DNA of 64,000 bases from Streptomyces achromogenes (GCF_030816715.1 NZ_JAUSYH010000001.1:930001-994000); one strand, 5' to 3'; positions 17,140 to 26,127 are shown, numbered from the stretch's first letter. The notes: generated by a model not told the origin, from the sequence alone. Numbers and translations: made by a program.

Positions 17140-18828
17140 CTAGGCGACCGTGACCCTGATCGTGTGCCTGCCGGTCGCCCCGTCGGGCAACGGCCTGTGC
17201 ACCTGCCCTGTCTGCACCTGTCCGGTGTTGTCGGTGGCGCGTACTTGCAGCCGATGCTCGCCGGGCGTCGCCTGCCACGGCCAGCGCCACTGCCGCCATG
17301 TGTCCACCGACGGCACCGCCGCGAGCTGTGCCTGCTGCCATGGTCCGTCGTCCACGCGGACCTCCACCGCGGACACCCCACGATGTGGTGCCCACGCCAC
17401 CCCGGCCACCATCACCAGACCTTGCGTCAGATGCTTGCCCGAGGCCGGTGTGTCGATCCGCGCCTGCGTCTTCACCGGAGCCAGCGCCGCGTAATCCCGC
17501 CGTACCCAATAGGCGCTGAAGTCCGAGAAACGACTCAGCTCCAGCTCCGTCAACCACTTCGTCGCCGATACGTATCCGTACAGCCCGGGCACCACCATCC
17601 GGACCGGAAACCCGTGGTCGACCGGCAGTGGCTCCCCGTTCATCCCGACCGCCAGCAACGCGCCCCGCCCGTCACGCAACGCTGCCGTCGGTGTACCTGC
17701 CGTGTATCCGTCCACGGAACGGCTCACCACCTGATCCGCCCTGTCGTGCGGCTCGACTTCATCCAGCAGATCCTTGATCGGCACCCCCAACCACCGCGCG
17801 TTGCCGACCAACCGGCCACCGACCTCGTTGGACACACACGCCAGCGTGATGTAGCGCTCCACCATCGGCCGTGCCAGCAATTGCTCGTACGTCAGTGTCA
17901 GCGGCCGTTTCACCCGGCCATGAATCCTCAGCCGCCAGTCCTTCGGTTCCGTCTGCGGCACCGTCAAAGCAGTGTCGATCCGGTAGAAGTCCGAAGCCCT
18001 GGTCACGAACGGCTCCACTCCGGGCACGCCCACGGAGACCTTGGCGGGCAAGGGCGCTGCCGGGATCGACGGCGAAGGCAGAACCACCGCGGCCCGGGCC
18101 GCGGCCACACGCTGTGCCCAGAGTCCGCGTCCGCCCGGTACGGCCACCGCGGCCGCGCCGATCGCCCCGATCGCCAGCGCGAGAAACCGTCGTCGGCCCG
18201 GCGGCCGTCCCGCGCCGTCCAGCACCGAGACGCCGGCGTCCGACGACGGTGAACCGGCTCCCTGCACGAGGGTGTGGGTTCCCTGTGCCGCCACGTCCGC
18301 ATCCGGGCCGGTGTCGTCCCCCAGGTCCTGCGCCGATACCGCAGCACGGCGCGGCAGGGTGCGGCGCAGCAGCACCAGAAGGCCGGCAGCGGCCAGTGCA
18401 CCGGCCACCGTCGGCAGCGGGTACGCCCACGTGGCGCTGGGCCGGGTGGCCGACGCGAGTACGCCGATCGTCCCGAACACAGCGACGCCGGCCAGCCCGA
18501 ACCAGAGGCGACGCATGGCCACTACACCGATGAACGCGGCGAACACCGCCAACACCAGCACGATTCCAGCCTGCAGCGCCAGCTTGTCGTACGTGTAGAA
18601 CACCGCGACGGCGAACTCCTTGACCGGGGTCGGCGCGGCGTCCACGGCGACGCCACCCACCGCCACGAGGGGCGCTGAGGGCCCGCCCGTCGCGGCTGCC
18701 ACCAGCTCACCGAGGCCCAGGGCGAGTGCGGTGGCCGCGACGCCGGCAAGCTCGCCGTACCACTGCTTGGGCGGTCTTCCCGGTGCCGGCCGATCTGTCT
18801 TCTGAGTCTCCATGTCGATACCCGACAT
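17140..18828 (-). CDS. Membrane-anchored molybdopterin-dependent oxidoreductase, sulfite oxidase family
   Basis: The ~562-residue protein begins with several hydrophobic helices (about 15-160, including GVAATALALGLGELVAA, AGIVLVLAVFAAFIG and AGALAAAGLLVLL). A linker and another hydrophobic segment (LALAIGAIGAAAVAVPGG) follow, then a sulfite-oxidase-type molybdenum-cofactor domain (about 235-440). That domain includes the conserved cysteine in ITLACVSNEVGGRLVGNARW. The C-terminal part (about 445-562, QARIDTPASGK to the end) matches the Mo-co dimerisation domain. The active domain probably faces outside. The start at 18828 is weakly supported; 18813 is an alternative. The natural substrate of this membrane subtype is unknown. 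Confidence 0.85.
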   Translation of the reverse strand: MSGIDMETQKTDRPAPGRPPKQWYGELAGVAATALALGLGELVAAATGGPSAPLVAVGGVAVDAAPTPVKEFAVAVFYTYDKLALQAGIVLVLAVFAAFIGVVAMRRLWFGLAGVAVFGTIGVLASATRPSATWAYPLPTVAGALAAAGLLVLLRRTLPRRAAVSAQDLGDDTGPDADVAAQGTHTLVQGAGSPSSDAGVSVLDGAGRPPGRRRFLALAIGAIGAAAVAVPGGRGLWAQRVAAARAAVVLPSPSIPAAPLPAKVSVGVPGVEPFVTRASDFYRIDTALTVPQTEPKDWRLRIHGRVKRPLTLTYEQLLARPMVERYITLACVSNEVGGRLVGNARWLGVPIKDLLDEVEPHDRADQVVSRSVDGYTAGTPTAALRDGRGALLAVGMNGEPLPVDHGFPVRMVVPGLYGYVSATKWLTELELSRFSDFSAYWVRRDYAALAPVKTQARIDTPASGKHLTQGLVMVAGVAWAPHRGVSAVEVRVDDGPWQQAQLAAVPSVDTWRQWRWPWQATPGEHRLQVRATDNTGQVQTGQVHRPLPDGATGRHTIRVTVA

Positions 18829-18839
18829 CTGATCGGCGC

Positions 18840-19043
18840 TTATCGGCTCACCCGGCGTAGCCGGGCGAAGCCGACACCCAGCACGACCAGACCGACGATC
18901 GCCACGAGCGGCCCGACGACCGCCCACAGCGTCACGCCGCTCATCGCCGAGCCCTTCATGACGTCGAGTCCCTGCAACGTCCAGCCCACGCCGACAAAGG
19001 CCAGCAGTGCGCCCAGGCCGAGGACGAACCAGTTCTTCTTCAT
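18840..19043 (-). CDS. Small membrane protein, 67 residues
   Basis: The protein reads MKKNWFVLGLGALLAFVG at its start and has two hydrophobic helices (about 5-22 and 38-60), ending in FARLRRVSR. A GGAGG site sits 9 bases before the ATG at 19043. It ends 11 bp before the sulfite-oxidase-like gene, so the two form an operon, and it may be a membrane partner of that enzyme. I do not recognise a named family. Confidence 0.7.
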   Translation of the reverse strand: MKKNWFVLGLGALLAFVGVGWTLQGLDVMKGSAMSGVTLWAVVGPLVAIVGLVVLGVGFARLRRVSR

Positions 19044-19109
19044 GGGGTACCTCCAGGTGTGGAGCCGAAGTTCTCGATGTCGAGCGTGCCGGTTCTGAGG
19101 CGCGGCGGC

Positions 19110-19136
19110 GACAACGCTTGGTGGGACCCCGTTGTC
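19110..19136. promoter_or_regulatory. Inverted repeat in the divergent membrane-oxidoreductase/two-component region
   Basis: GACAACG (19110-19116) and CGTTGTC (19130-19136) are separated by 13 bases. The repeat lies in the 215-bp space between the small membrane protein gene and the histidine kinase gene. The right arm overlaps a minus-strand TTGACA (19138-19133) that could be the -35 of the oxidoreductase operon. It is a candidate site for the response regulator at 20525. Confidence 0.4.
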
Positions 19137-19258
19137 AACCGATCGACGTACGCACGGCTCCACTGGTGCATGGACCTTCCTCGGCGCCGAGTCCGGCACT
19201 GTGGACGTGGACGCCCGTAAACTGGCGGCCAGATCCGGCGGGCGAAGGTGGGCAGGGC

Positions 19259-20506
19259 GTGGCAGTGCGCAGCACCGTCGACTTCGGCTACCGCTACCGC
19301 GTCGGATGGCATGTCCTCGTCGGCGCCGTCGCGATACCTCTTGCCGTCGCCCTGGCAGCCGACGTCTCCGTGGCGCTCGGACAACGCCTGCTGGCCCTCG
19401 GTACGCTCGCTGTCATCGTCGCCTGCTACGCGCTGGTCGCTCCGCGGGCCATGGAGAACCGCGACGAGCGTTGGGGTGCGGCCTATTTCGCCGTCCTGGC
19501 GGTCGCGTTCCCGCTCCTGCTCGCCATCGCCCCGATCGGTGGCGCACTGCTGTTCGCGCTCTGCCCACAGCTGTTCGTGATGGTCGCGAGGTGGCGAGTA
19601 CGCCTACCGCTGTTGTTGATCCTCTACGCCGAACTCGCCTGGGCCATGGTGGCGCGGGCCGGAGTCAGCCGCTACACGCTGGCGATGGCCGGCGTGACGG
19701 TTCTGGTACCCCTGACCGTGACGATCCTCGTGGGCGCCTATCTGACCGGCATCCGCGAGCAGAACCGCAAGCGGGCCGCGCTGATCGAGGAACTGACCCG
19801 GACGCGGGCCGCACTGGAACGCGCGGGCCACGAGGCTGGCGTCCATGCCGAACGTGAACGCCTGGCTGCCGAGATCCACGACACCCTGGCACAGGGCTTC
19901 ACCAGCGTCCTCATGCTCGCTCAGGTCGCGCGGACGACCCTGCTCCGTGATCCGACGGCCGCCGACGGCCAGCTCGACATCCTGGAGAAGACCGCCCGCG
20001 AGAACCTCGCGGAGGCACGCTCGCTGATCGCCGCATCGGCCCCGGTCGACCTGACCGGCCGCGGGCTCGCGGATGCGCTGGACCGGCTCGCCGCCCGGCA
20101 TACTCGCGACACGGGTACGCGCGTCGAGGTCTCGATCGTCGGCGAGCGGTCCGGTACATCCACCGGCACCGATATCGCCCTGCTGCGCACCGCGCAGGAG
20201 GCCCTGGCCAACGTCGGCAGGCACGCCGCCGCCACGACGGTGCGGATCGAGCTACGCCACGGTTCCGGCCTCATGGCGCTGGCCGTCACCGATGACGGCC
20301 AGGGCTTCGACCCGGCCACCGTCCGGGGTGGATACGGCCTGCTCGGCATGCGCACCCGCGCCTCCGGCTTCGGCGGAACCTGCACGGTGCGATCGGCTCC
20401 CGGCCAGGGCACCACGGTGCGGGTCGAGCTGCCGCAGCCCTCGGCCGAGCAGGCGGCGCGTAGCCTGCATCCTGTACTTGATCTCAGCTCCACACCCGAC
20501 CACTGA
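19259..20506 (+). CDS. Sensor histidine kinase, NarL/DesK (HisKA_3) type
   Basis: The 415-residue kinase has about five to six membrane helices in residues 15-165 and a dimerisation/phosphoacceptor helix with His207 (AAEIHDTLAQGFTSVLML). The C-terminal HATPase domain has N box ALANVGRHAAATTV, DDGQGFDP and GGYGLLGMRTRA. It has no large external sensor domain, so the membrane part probably senses. The GTG at 19259 follows GAAGGTG and places the first helix naturally; a long upstream frame lacks protein character. It is paired with the response regulator 18 bp downstream and divergent from the oxidoreductase operon. Confidence 0.88.
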   Translation: MAVRSTVDFGYRYRVGWHVLVGAVAIPLAVALAADVSVALGQRLLALGTLAVIVACYALVAPRAMENRDERWGAAYFAVLAVAFPLLLAIAPIGGALLFALCPQLFVMVARWRVRLPLLLILYAELAWAMVARAGVSRYTLAMAGVTVLVPLTVTILVGAYLTGIREQNRKRAALIEELTRTRAALERAGHEAGVHAERERLAAEIHDTLAQGFTSVLMLAQVARTTLLRDPTAADGQLDILEKTARENLAEARSLIAASAPVDLTGRGLADALDRLAARHTRDTGTRVEVSIVGERSGTSTGTDIALLRTAQEALANVGRHAAATTVRIELRHGSGLMALAVTDDGQGFDPATVRGGYGLLGMRTRASGFGGTCTVRSAPGQGTTVRVELPQPSAEQAARSLHPVLDLSSTPDH

Positions 20507-20524
20507 GCGGGCGGAACCGACCCG

Positions 20525-21160
20525 ATGACTGTCCGCATCCTGATTGTCGATGACCATCCCGTCGTACGCTTCGGCCTCCGCGGCATGCTCGAGGCCTACG
20601 ACGACCTGCGGGTCGTCGGCGAGGCCGGCTCCGGCGACGAGGCGATCGTCCTCGCCTCCACGACGCGCCCGGACGTCGTCCTGATGGATCTGCGGATGCC
20701 GGGTACCGACGGCGCCTCCGCGACGGCGCGCATCCGTCAGGAGCACCCCGGCGTTCGCGTGCTCGTGCTGACCACCTACGAAGGTGACGCCGACATCCTG
20801 CCGGCCATCGAGGCCGGCGCCACTGGTTACCTGCTCAAGGACACCCCGATCGGTAGCCTGACCGACGCGATCCGGGCGGCGGCCCGCGGTGAGACCGTCC
20901 TCGCCCCGCCGGTGGCCGCCCGGCTGGTGACTCACCTTCAGGCGCCGGCGGGGGAGCAACTGACCCCACGCGAGGTTCAGGTACTCGGCCTCGTCGCACG
21001 GGGTCTGTCCAACAGCGAGATCGGTCGGCAGCTGTACATCGGCGAAGCGACGGTGAAGACACACCTGCTGCGAACGTTCGTCAAACTGGGTGTCAACGAC
21101 CGCACGGCAGCCGTCACCGTCGCTCTGTCGCGCGGCGTCCTCACCTCACCACACCGGTGA
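20525..21160 (+). CDS. LuxR/NarL-family response regulator
   Basis: The 211-residue protein has a receiver domain (1-120; acidic pair Asp9-Asp10 in IVDDHP, phosphoacceptor Asp55 in VVLMDLRMPG, Lys in YLLKDTP). A C-terminal LuxR helix-turn-helix follows (LTPREVQVLGLVARGLSNSE, then VKTHLLRTFVKLGV). Transcribed 18 bp after the kinase gene, it forms a complete two-component pair with it. Its targets probably include the divergent membrane oxidoreductase operon and its own operon; that is inferred from layout. Confidence 0.93.
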   Translation: MTVRILIVDDHPVVRFGLRGMLEAYDDLRVVGEAGSGDEAIVLASTTRPDVVLMDLRMPGTDGASATARIRQEHPGVRVLVLTTYEGDADILPAIEAGATGYLLKDTPIGSLTDAIRAAARGETVLAPPVAARLVTHLQAPAGEQLTPREVQVLGLVARGLSNSEIGRQLYIGEATVKTHLLRTFVKLGVNDRTAAVTVALSRGVLTSPHR

Positions 21161-21236
21161 TCTTCGCGTGCGGGACGTCGCGCACGGCGCACGTGCCCGC
21201 CGCTCGCCTCGTCACGGTGGGGGCACTCGCAAGGGC

Positions 21237-22163
21237 TCACTGATCAGTGGTCCGTCGGGGCCCGGGAAAGAATCGGTTGGTGACGCGCTGATAGCGGATG
21301 TAGTCGGGGCGTCGTCGCCGGCTGAAGTACTCGGCGGGAACGGCACCGGTGTAGTGCACGAGCATGTGGTACGTGGTCCAGGAGATCCAGGCCAGGGCGA
21401 GGGCCGTGAGCAGGCCGAAGACGATGTGATGGTGTGGCCGGCGGTCGATCAGCACGGGCAGCGACAACAGGATGAGACTGTTCCACTGCATCCACTGACC
21501 GAAGTAGTTGGGGTGGCGGCTGTAGCGCCACAACCCGACGTCGCAGGTGCGGCGCGCACCGTCTCGTCGGGTGCGGTCGGCGAAACGGGCCTTCTGCAGG
21601 TCCGCCACCGATTCGAAGACCCAGAACACCGCCCACAGCGCGATCGCCACGACACTCACGGCATCAAGGCCGGCCGGGCGCACGGTGGCGAGCGCGGCCG
21701 GGACCGCGAGTACAGCGATGTTGGCGCCGCACTGGACCATGATCTCGACCTGGAGCGAGACCTTCTCGTTGCGGAACCCGTCTCGCTCCCAGCGGCGCCG
21801 CTGGTACTGGTACCGCGGCAACTCGCCGGGCAACCGCTTGAACACCATGAACCGCAGCGCCCAGGCGCCCATACGTATGCCCATCAGCAGGTAGATCGCC
21901 GCAGTCGCGACAGCCGCAGGCGAAGCCAGGCCGCCGAACGCCAGGACCTGGACCCCGATCAGGGCCAGGCCCCACGGCCAGGCCACATCCACGTAGGACA
22001 TGAACCCGGTGCGGTGGGCCGGCAGACACGCACCCACGACGAAGACGGCCAGTTGCACCAGCAGGTTGCAGACCATGAACCCGGTGAGGTCGCCCTGAAG
22101 TGCAAGGGCCGCGAACAGCACGACGTAGATCGCGAACGGCATTGTCCGCCTCACTGCGGCCAC
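21237..22163 (-). CDS. DUF1295 (steroid 5-alpha-reductase-like) membrane protein
   Basis: The 308-residue polytopic membrane protein carries the DUF1295 signatures FMSYVDVAWPWGLALIG near residue 55 and LWRYSRHPNYFGQWMQWNSL near residue 205, the NADPH-binding end shared with isoprenylcysteine methyltransferases and 5-alpha reductases. The GTG at 22163 is chosen because GGAGGGA lies 6 bases upstream. It is divergent from a TetR regulator, with a triple half-site operator between them. The substrate is unknown; a lipid or steroid-like molecule is likely. Confidence 0.85.
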   Translation of the reverse strand: MAAVRRTMPFAIYVVLFAALALQGDLTGFMVCNLLVQLAVFVVGACLPAHRTGFMSYVDVAWPWGLALIGVQVLAFGGLASPAAVATAAIYLLMGIRMGAWALRFMVFKRLPGELPRYQYQRRRWERDGFRNEKVSLQVEIMVQCGANIAVLAVPAALATVRPAGLDAVSVVAIALWAVFWVFESVADLQKARFADRTRRDGARRTCDVGLWRYSRHPNYFGQWMQWNSLILLSLPVLIDRRPHHHIVFGLLTALALAWISWTTYHMLVHYTGAVPAEYFSRRRRPDYIRYQRVTNRFFPGPRRTTDQ

Positions 22164-22182
22164 GGCGACTCCCTCCAAAAAT

Positions 22183-22225
22183 GAGACACCGATGCGCATG
22201 TGTCTCGTCAGAATGAGTGAGACAC
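22183..22225. promoter_or_regulatory. TetR operator with three half-sites
   Basis: GAGACAC (22183-22189), GTGTCTC (22200-22206) and GAGACAC (22219-22225) form two overlapping inverted repeats that share the central arm, with spacers of 10 and 12 bases. They fill the space between the DUF1295 and TetR starts. TGTCTCA occurs once more at the first codons of the TetR gene. The layout fits autoregulation plus control of the divergent gene. Confidence 0.65.
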
Positions 22226-22232
22226 TAGGGCG

Positions 22233-22799
22233 GTGATGTCTCAGATGCAAGAGGTTCCGCCTCCGCTGCCCCCGGACGAGCCGGTGCTGCGCGCCGCGGT
22301 CACGATGTTCCTGCGGGACGGCTGGATCGACGCACGGGCGCTGGCCGCCGAGGCCGGCATCGGCCGCGCCACCCTGTATCGGCGTTACGGCGACCGCGAC
22401 CGCCTGATCGGCGAGGCGATCTGGGCGATCGCCACGACCGAGTTCGCCCAGATCTACCCCCAAAGCCACGGGCAAGGCGCCGACAAGGTCGCCGACCTCG
22501 TTCACGCCATGCTGACCACCAGCGCACAACTGCCGGCCATGCGTCGGTTCGTCGCCGAACACCCCGACACTGCGCTACGGGTGATGACCTCGCGTGACGG
22601 CGTCATCCAGGACCGCGTAGTCGAGACCGTCAGCCGGCTCATCCAGTCCGAGATCGGCGAACCCGACGACATCGACGCCCCCACCCTCGCCTACGCCGTC
22701 GTCCGGGTCGCCGAGTCCTTCTATTACCGCGAGCTCCTCACCGGGCAGCCCACCGACATCAGCGCCGCCACCGCCATCATCCGCAGACTCCTGCGCTGA
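22233..22799 (+). CDS. TetR-family transcriptional regulator
   Basis: The 188-residue regulator has an N-terminal helix-turn-helix (about 20-65, LAAEAGIGRATLYRRYGDRDRLI) and a helical ligand domain. The GTG at 22233 is immediately followed by an ATG at 22236; either may be used. AGGG lies just upstream. It is divergent from the DUF1295 gene and probably its repressor through the GTGTCTC sites. Confidence 0.9.
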   Translation: MMSQMQEVPPPLPPDEPVLRAAVTMFLRDGWIDARALAAEAGIGRATLYRRYGDRDRLIGEAIWAIATTEFAQIYPQSHGQGADKVADLVHAMLTTSAQLPAMRRFVAEHPDTALRVMTSRDGVIQDRVVETVSRLIQSEIGEPDDIDAPTLAYAVVRVAESFYYRELLTGQPTDISAATAIIRRLLR

Positions 22800-23080
22800 C
22801 CGGCCGACCTGACGCTCGACCACGTGTGCGCTGTCGGGGCCAGGCCGGACCGGAACTTGGCCATGATCTCGTGCGCGGTGGCGGTCACGGCTCGCACTCG
22901 GAATGCGGCGGTGCCGTGTCCGGGATGCCGGACGCCGACGGGGAAGGTGCACGGGCATCGAGGACAGGCGTCGCGCGCTGGACCTCTTGTCGCTCAGCCA
23001 GGCTCCAAGCGGCGGCCGCCCGTCCGGCGTCGCCTGCGGCCTGGCAGTGTCAGCTGCCAGTGCAGGGCATGACTCCACCC
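22800..23080. other. Non-coding stretch between the TetR and LysR genes
   Basis: These 281 bases lie between convergent genes. No frame has a ribosome site or recognisable protein, and I see no clear hairpin. Confidence 0.5.
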
Positions 23081-24016
23081 TCATTCCGGCGGACGGGAAT
23101 TCGTAGGCCGACGGGCTTCCATCATCTCGGCGGCCCGGCCCATCGTCTCCCGCAGCCATGTGTGCGCCGCGTCGTGCATGTGGACCGGATGCCACCACAG
23201 GGCCTGCTGGATCGGCACGGCGTCATAGGGCGGTTCCATGATGCGGACGTGTGCGAGTCCGTCCAGCTCGTCGGCGAGACGCCTCTGGAGGAGAGCCACC
23301 CTGCGGGTGCCTGCGACCAGGAGTGGCATCAGCTGGAAACTGTCGACGGACACCGCCACGCGCGGCTCGATGCCGAGCGTGGCGATCTGACGGGCGGCGG
23401 GGGCGTCGTAGGCTCGCTGGTACGTCACCCACGGCAGTCGGGCCAGGTCGTCGAGGGTGAGCTGCTCACCGACCTCGGAATTGTCGTCGGCGACGAGGAA
23501 GACCCAGCTGTCCTGGTAGAGCTCGACCGTGGGGAAGCCGCGAATGATGCCGTGGGGCAACAGCAGCCCGTCCACGGTACTGAGCAGCGACCCGGTACTG
23601 TCGATGATTTCGTTCGGTACCTGTTTGAACCTGAGCCGGATGCCCGGCGCCTCGGCCTGGACGGTGCGGGCGAGTTCGACGCCGAAGACGGCAACCGCGT
23701 AGTCCGAGGCGATCAGCGTGAACTCATGTTCCTCGCAGGAGGGGTCGAATTCGGCCTGACTGGCGAAGACGCGCTCCAGCAGGTCGCATGCGGTGGCGGT
23801 CCGGTCGAGGAGGGCCTGCCCGAGGGCGGTCAGCTCGTACCCTCCACCCACCCGGGCGAGGAGGTCGTCGTCGAAGTGACGGCGCAGCCGGGCCAGGGCC
23901 GCGCTCATGGCGGGTTGACTGAGCCCGATGCGCAGGCCGGCCCTGGTGACGTTGCGCTCCTGCAGGAGGGCGCGCAGGGCAACGACGAGGTTGAGGTCCA
24001 GGCCGGCCAAGTTCAC
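23081..24016 (-). CDS. LysR-family transcriptional regulator
   Basis: The 311-residue regulator has the N-terminal LysR helix-turn-helix (about 5-65: LDLNLVVALRALLQERNVTR, then LSQPAMSAALARLR). A substrate-binding co-inducer domain follows (about 95-300, with ALWWHPVHMHDAAHTWL near the end), a style common in NodD/NahR/LinR-like aromatic regulators. The GTG at 24016 gives the normal short lead before the helix-turn-helix. It is divergent from the ring-cleavage operon at 24146 and is its most probable activator. Confidence 0.9.
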   Translation of the reverse strand: MNLAGLDLNLVVALRALLQERNVTRAGLRIGLSQPAMSAALARLRRHFDDDLLARVGGGYELTALGQALLDRTATACDLLERVFASQAEFDPSCEEHEFTLIASDYAVAVFGVELARTVQAEAPGIRLRFKQVPNEIIDSTGSLLSTVDGLLLPHGIIRGFPTVELYQDSWVFLVADDNSEVGEQLTLDDLARLPWVTYQRAYDAPAARQIATLGIEPRVAVSVDSFQLMPLLVAGTRRVALLQRRLADELDGLAHVRIMEPPYDAVPIQQALWWHPVHMHDAAHTWLRETMGRAAEMMEARRPTNSRPPE

Positions 24017-24063
24017 GAAGCGTCCCAGTTCCGGAGCCGGCCCCCATCGGTATTCACCGGCTG

Positions 24064-24103
24064 GATTCTTATATACAGAGAATCGATTTCCCTGATTGCA
24101 ATC
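24064..24103. promoter_or_regulatory. LysR-type binding sites in the divergent aromatic promoter
   Basis: GATTCT (24064-24069), nine bases, AGAATC (24079-24084) has the T-N11-A architecture of LysR boxes. A second perfect palindrome GATTGCAATC lies at 24094-24103. Both are in the AT-rich part of the 129-bp region between the LysR gene and the first catabolic gene. Confidence 0.5.
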
Positions 24104-24145
24104 TACGGGCCAGATTGGTGGCACCGCAATCGGGAGGACATCTCC

Positions 24146-25150
24146 GTGAAATCCGCTGCCGCGTCGGCACCATTCGCACCCTTCTCGGGCCCTTTCGCCA
24201 TCGGCACCTTCTCCGCATCGGGCGGAACCGCGTTCCCCGGCCTTGTGGCGCCGGACGGCAGGGTGCTCGACCTGCGCGCGGCACTGGGTGAACCCGCGCT
24301 GACGACCCTGACGCTCCTGGAGCGCTGGGACGAAGAGCTGCCACGCCTGCACACCCTCGCCGGGGACCCGACGCGCGACTGGCGGCCGCCGTCCGACCTG
24401 GCGGTGCACGCGCCCGTCGAGCCCCGGCAGATCTTCCAGTCCGGGGCCAACTACCGGCAGCACGTGATCGACCTGGCGGTCGCGCACCGCGCCCCGGACG
24501 ACTCGCGCACCGTCGAGGAGGCCCGCGCCGAGGTAGCGGCGGTCATGGACAAGCGGGCCGCCGAGGATCTCCCGTACGTGTTCATCGGCCTGCCGACCAC
24601 GATCAACGGTCCCTACGACGACGTGGTGCTGCCCGCCTGGGCCCAGCAACCCGACTGGGAGCTGGAGTTGGCCGCGGTGATCTCCCGCCCCACCTACCGG
24701 GTCACCGTGGAGGAGGCGCTGGAGTACGTCGCGGGCTACACCATCGCCAACGACCTCACCGACCGTGCGAGCGTCTTCCGCCGGGACATGCCGCCGATCG
24801 GCACCGACTGGCTGCGCAGCAAGAACGCCCCCGGCTTCACCCCGCTCGGCCCGTGGATCGTCCCGGCCGCCTCCCTCGCCGACCCGTCCGACCTGCGGGT
24901 CACGCTGAAACTCAACGGCGAGACCATGCAGGACGAGTCCACCAAGGACATGATCTTCGGCGTCGCACGGTTGGTCTCGTACATCTCCCGGACCGCCCGA
25001 CTGCTCCCCGGCGACCTGATCCTCACCGGCAGCCCGGCCGGCAACGGCATCCACTGGGGCCGGCTGCTGCGCGACGGCGACGTGATGGACGGCTCGGTCA
25101 CCGGGCTCGGCGCCCAGCGCACCCGCTGTGTCGCGGAGGAGGCCCGATGA
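24146..25150 (+). CDS. Fumarylacetoacetate hydrolase-family protein (first of two)
   Basis: The 334-residue protein has the FAH fold with the metal ligands in DWELELAAVISRP, the segment VAGYTIANDLTDRA and the C-terminal LLPGDLILTGSPAGNGIH. Family enzymes hydrolyse acylpyruvates or decarboxylate/hydrate ring-cleavage products. The GTG at 24146 has a GGGAGGA site. Its TGA overlaps the next start (ATGA). First gene of the cluster and divergent from LysR. It is longer and quite different in sequence from the second FAH protein at 29524, so the two probably act at different steps. Confidence 0.87.
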   Translation: MKSAAASAPFAPFSGPFAIGTFSASGGTAFPGLVAPDGRVLDLRAALGEPALTTLTLLERWDEELPRLHTLAGDPTRDWRPPSDLAVHAPVEPRQIFQSGANYRQHVIDLAVAHRAPDDSRTVEEARAEVAAVMDKRAAEDLPYVFIGLPTTINGPYDDVVLPAWAQQPDWELELAAVISRPTYRVTVEEALEYVAGYTIANDLTDRASVFRRDMPPIGTDWLRSKNAPGFTPLGPWIVPAASLADPSDLRVTLKLNGETMQDESTKDMIFGVARLVSYISRTARLLPGDLILTGSPAGNGIHWGRLLRDGDVMDGSVTGLGAQRTRCVAEEAR

Positions 25151-26127
25151 GCGCCGACCGTGTCGACGGCATCGACCGTGCGGATCCCGAGTCGGCGATC
25201 GCCGAGGCCGCGAAGGCGTACTCGAACTGGGGCCGCTGGGGCGAGGACGACGTGCTCGGCACGCTCAACTTCCTCGACGAGGCCAAGCGCCGCGAGGGCG
25301 CGGCCCTGATCCGCGACGGCGTCAGCTTCTCCTTGTCACAGGCCTTCGACATGGACGGCCCGCAGAAAGGCTGGCGGCGGCGTACGAACCCGGTGCACAC
25401 GATGCTCGCCACCGGCACCGACGCCGCTCTGGGCGGCCAGGGCTTCCCGCACGGTTTCGGTGGCGCCGACGACGTGATCGCCATGCCCCTGCAGTGCTCC
25501 ACCCAATGGGACGGCCTCGGGCACATCTTCGACCACGGCAAGGCGTGGAACGGCCGCCCGGCGGAGAAGGTCGTCACCTCCGAAGGCGACCTGGTCACCG
25601 GCATCGAGCACATGGCTCCGCACGTCGCCGGGAGGGGCGTCCTCCTCGACGTGGGCCTGGTCGTCGGCCGGGACGGAGAACTTCCCGACGGCTTCGCCAT
25701 CACCGAGGAGCACCTGACCGCGACCGCCGCCTCGCACGGTGTGGCCGTCGGTCGGGGCGACCTGGTCCTCGTGCGCACCGGGCGGCTGACCCGCGCCCGT
25801 CACGAAGGCTGGGGCGACTACGCGGGCGGGCCGGCGCCGGGGCTGAGCTTCAGCACGGCCGGCTGGCTGCACCACAGCGAGATCGCCGGGATCGCCACCG
25901 ACACCTGGGGCTTCGAGGTGCGACCCAACGAGTTCGACCACGCCTTCCAGCCGCTGCACCAGGTCGCCATCCCCCACATCGGTCTGCTCATCGGGGAGAT
26001 GTGGGACCTCGACGCCCTCGCCGCACACTGCGCCGCCGACGGCCGGTACGAGTTCTGGCTCACCGCCGCGCCCCTGCCCATCACCGGGTCCGTCGGCTCA
26101 CCGGTGAACCCCATCGCCGTCAAGTAA
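25147..26127 (+). CDS. Cyclase-family (kynurenine formamidase-like) metal hydrolase
   Basis: The 326-residue protein has the cyclase-family metal region in altered form: STQWDGLGHIFDHG replaces the usual HxGTHxDxPxH. A conserved HHSEIAG and HQVAIPHIGLLIGE follow. Members hydrolyse formamides, lactones or cyclic amides (PF04199). It is translationally coupled to the FAH gene. In this cluster it may open a ring or cleave an N-acyl aromatic; this is inference. Confidence 0.85.
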   Translation: MSADRVDGIDRADPESAIAEAAKAYSNWGRWGEDDVLGTLNFLDEAKRREGAALIRDGVSFSLSQAFDMDGPQKGWRRRTNPVHTMLATGTDAALGGQGFPHGFGGADDVIAMPLQCSTQWDGLGHIFDHGKAWNGRPAEKVVTSEGDLVTGIEHMAPHVAGRGVLLDVGLVVGRDGELPDGFAITEEHLTATAASHGVAVGRGDLVLVRTGRLTRARHEGWGDYAGGPAPGLSFSTAGWLHHSEIAGIATDTWGFEVRPNEFDHAFQPLHQVAIPHIGLLIGEMWDLDALAAHCAADGRYEFWLTAAPLPITGSVGSPVNPIAVK

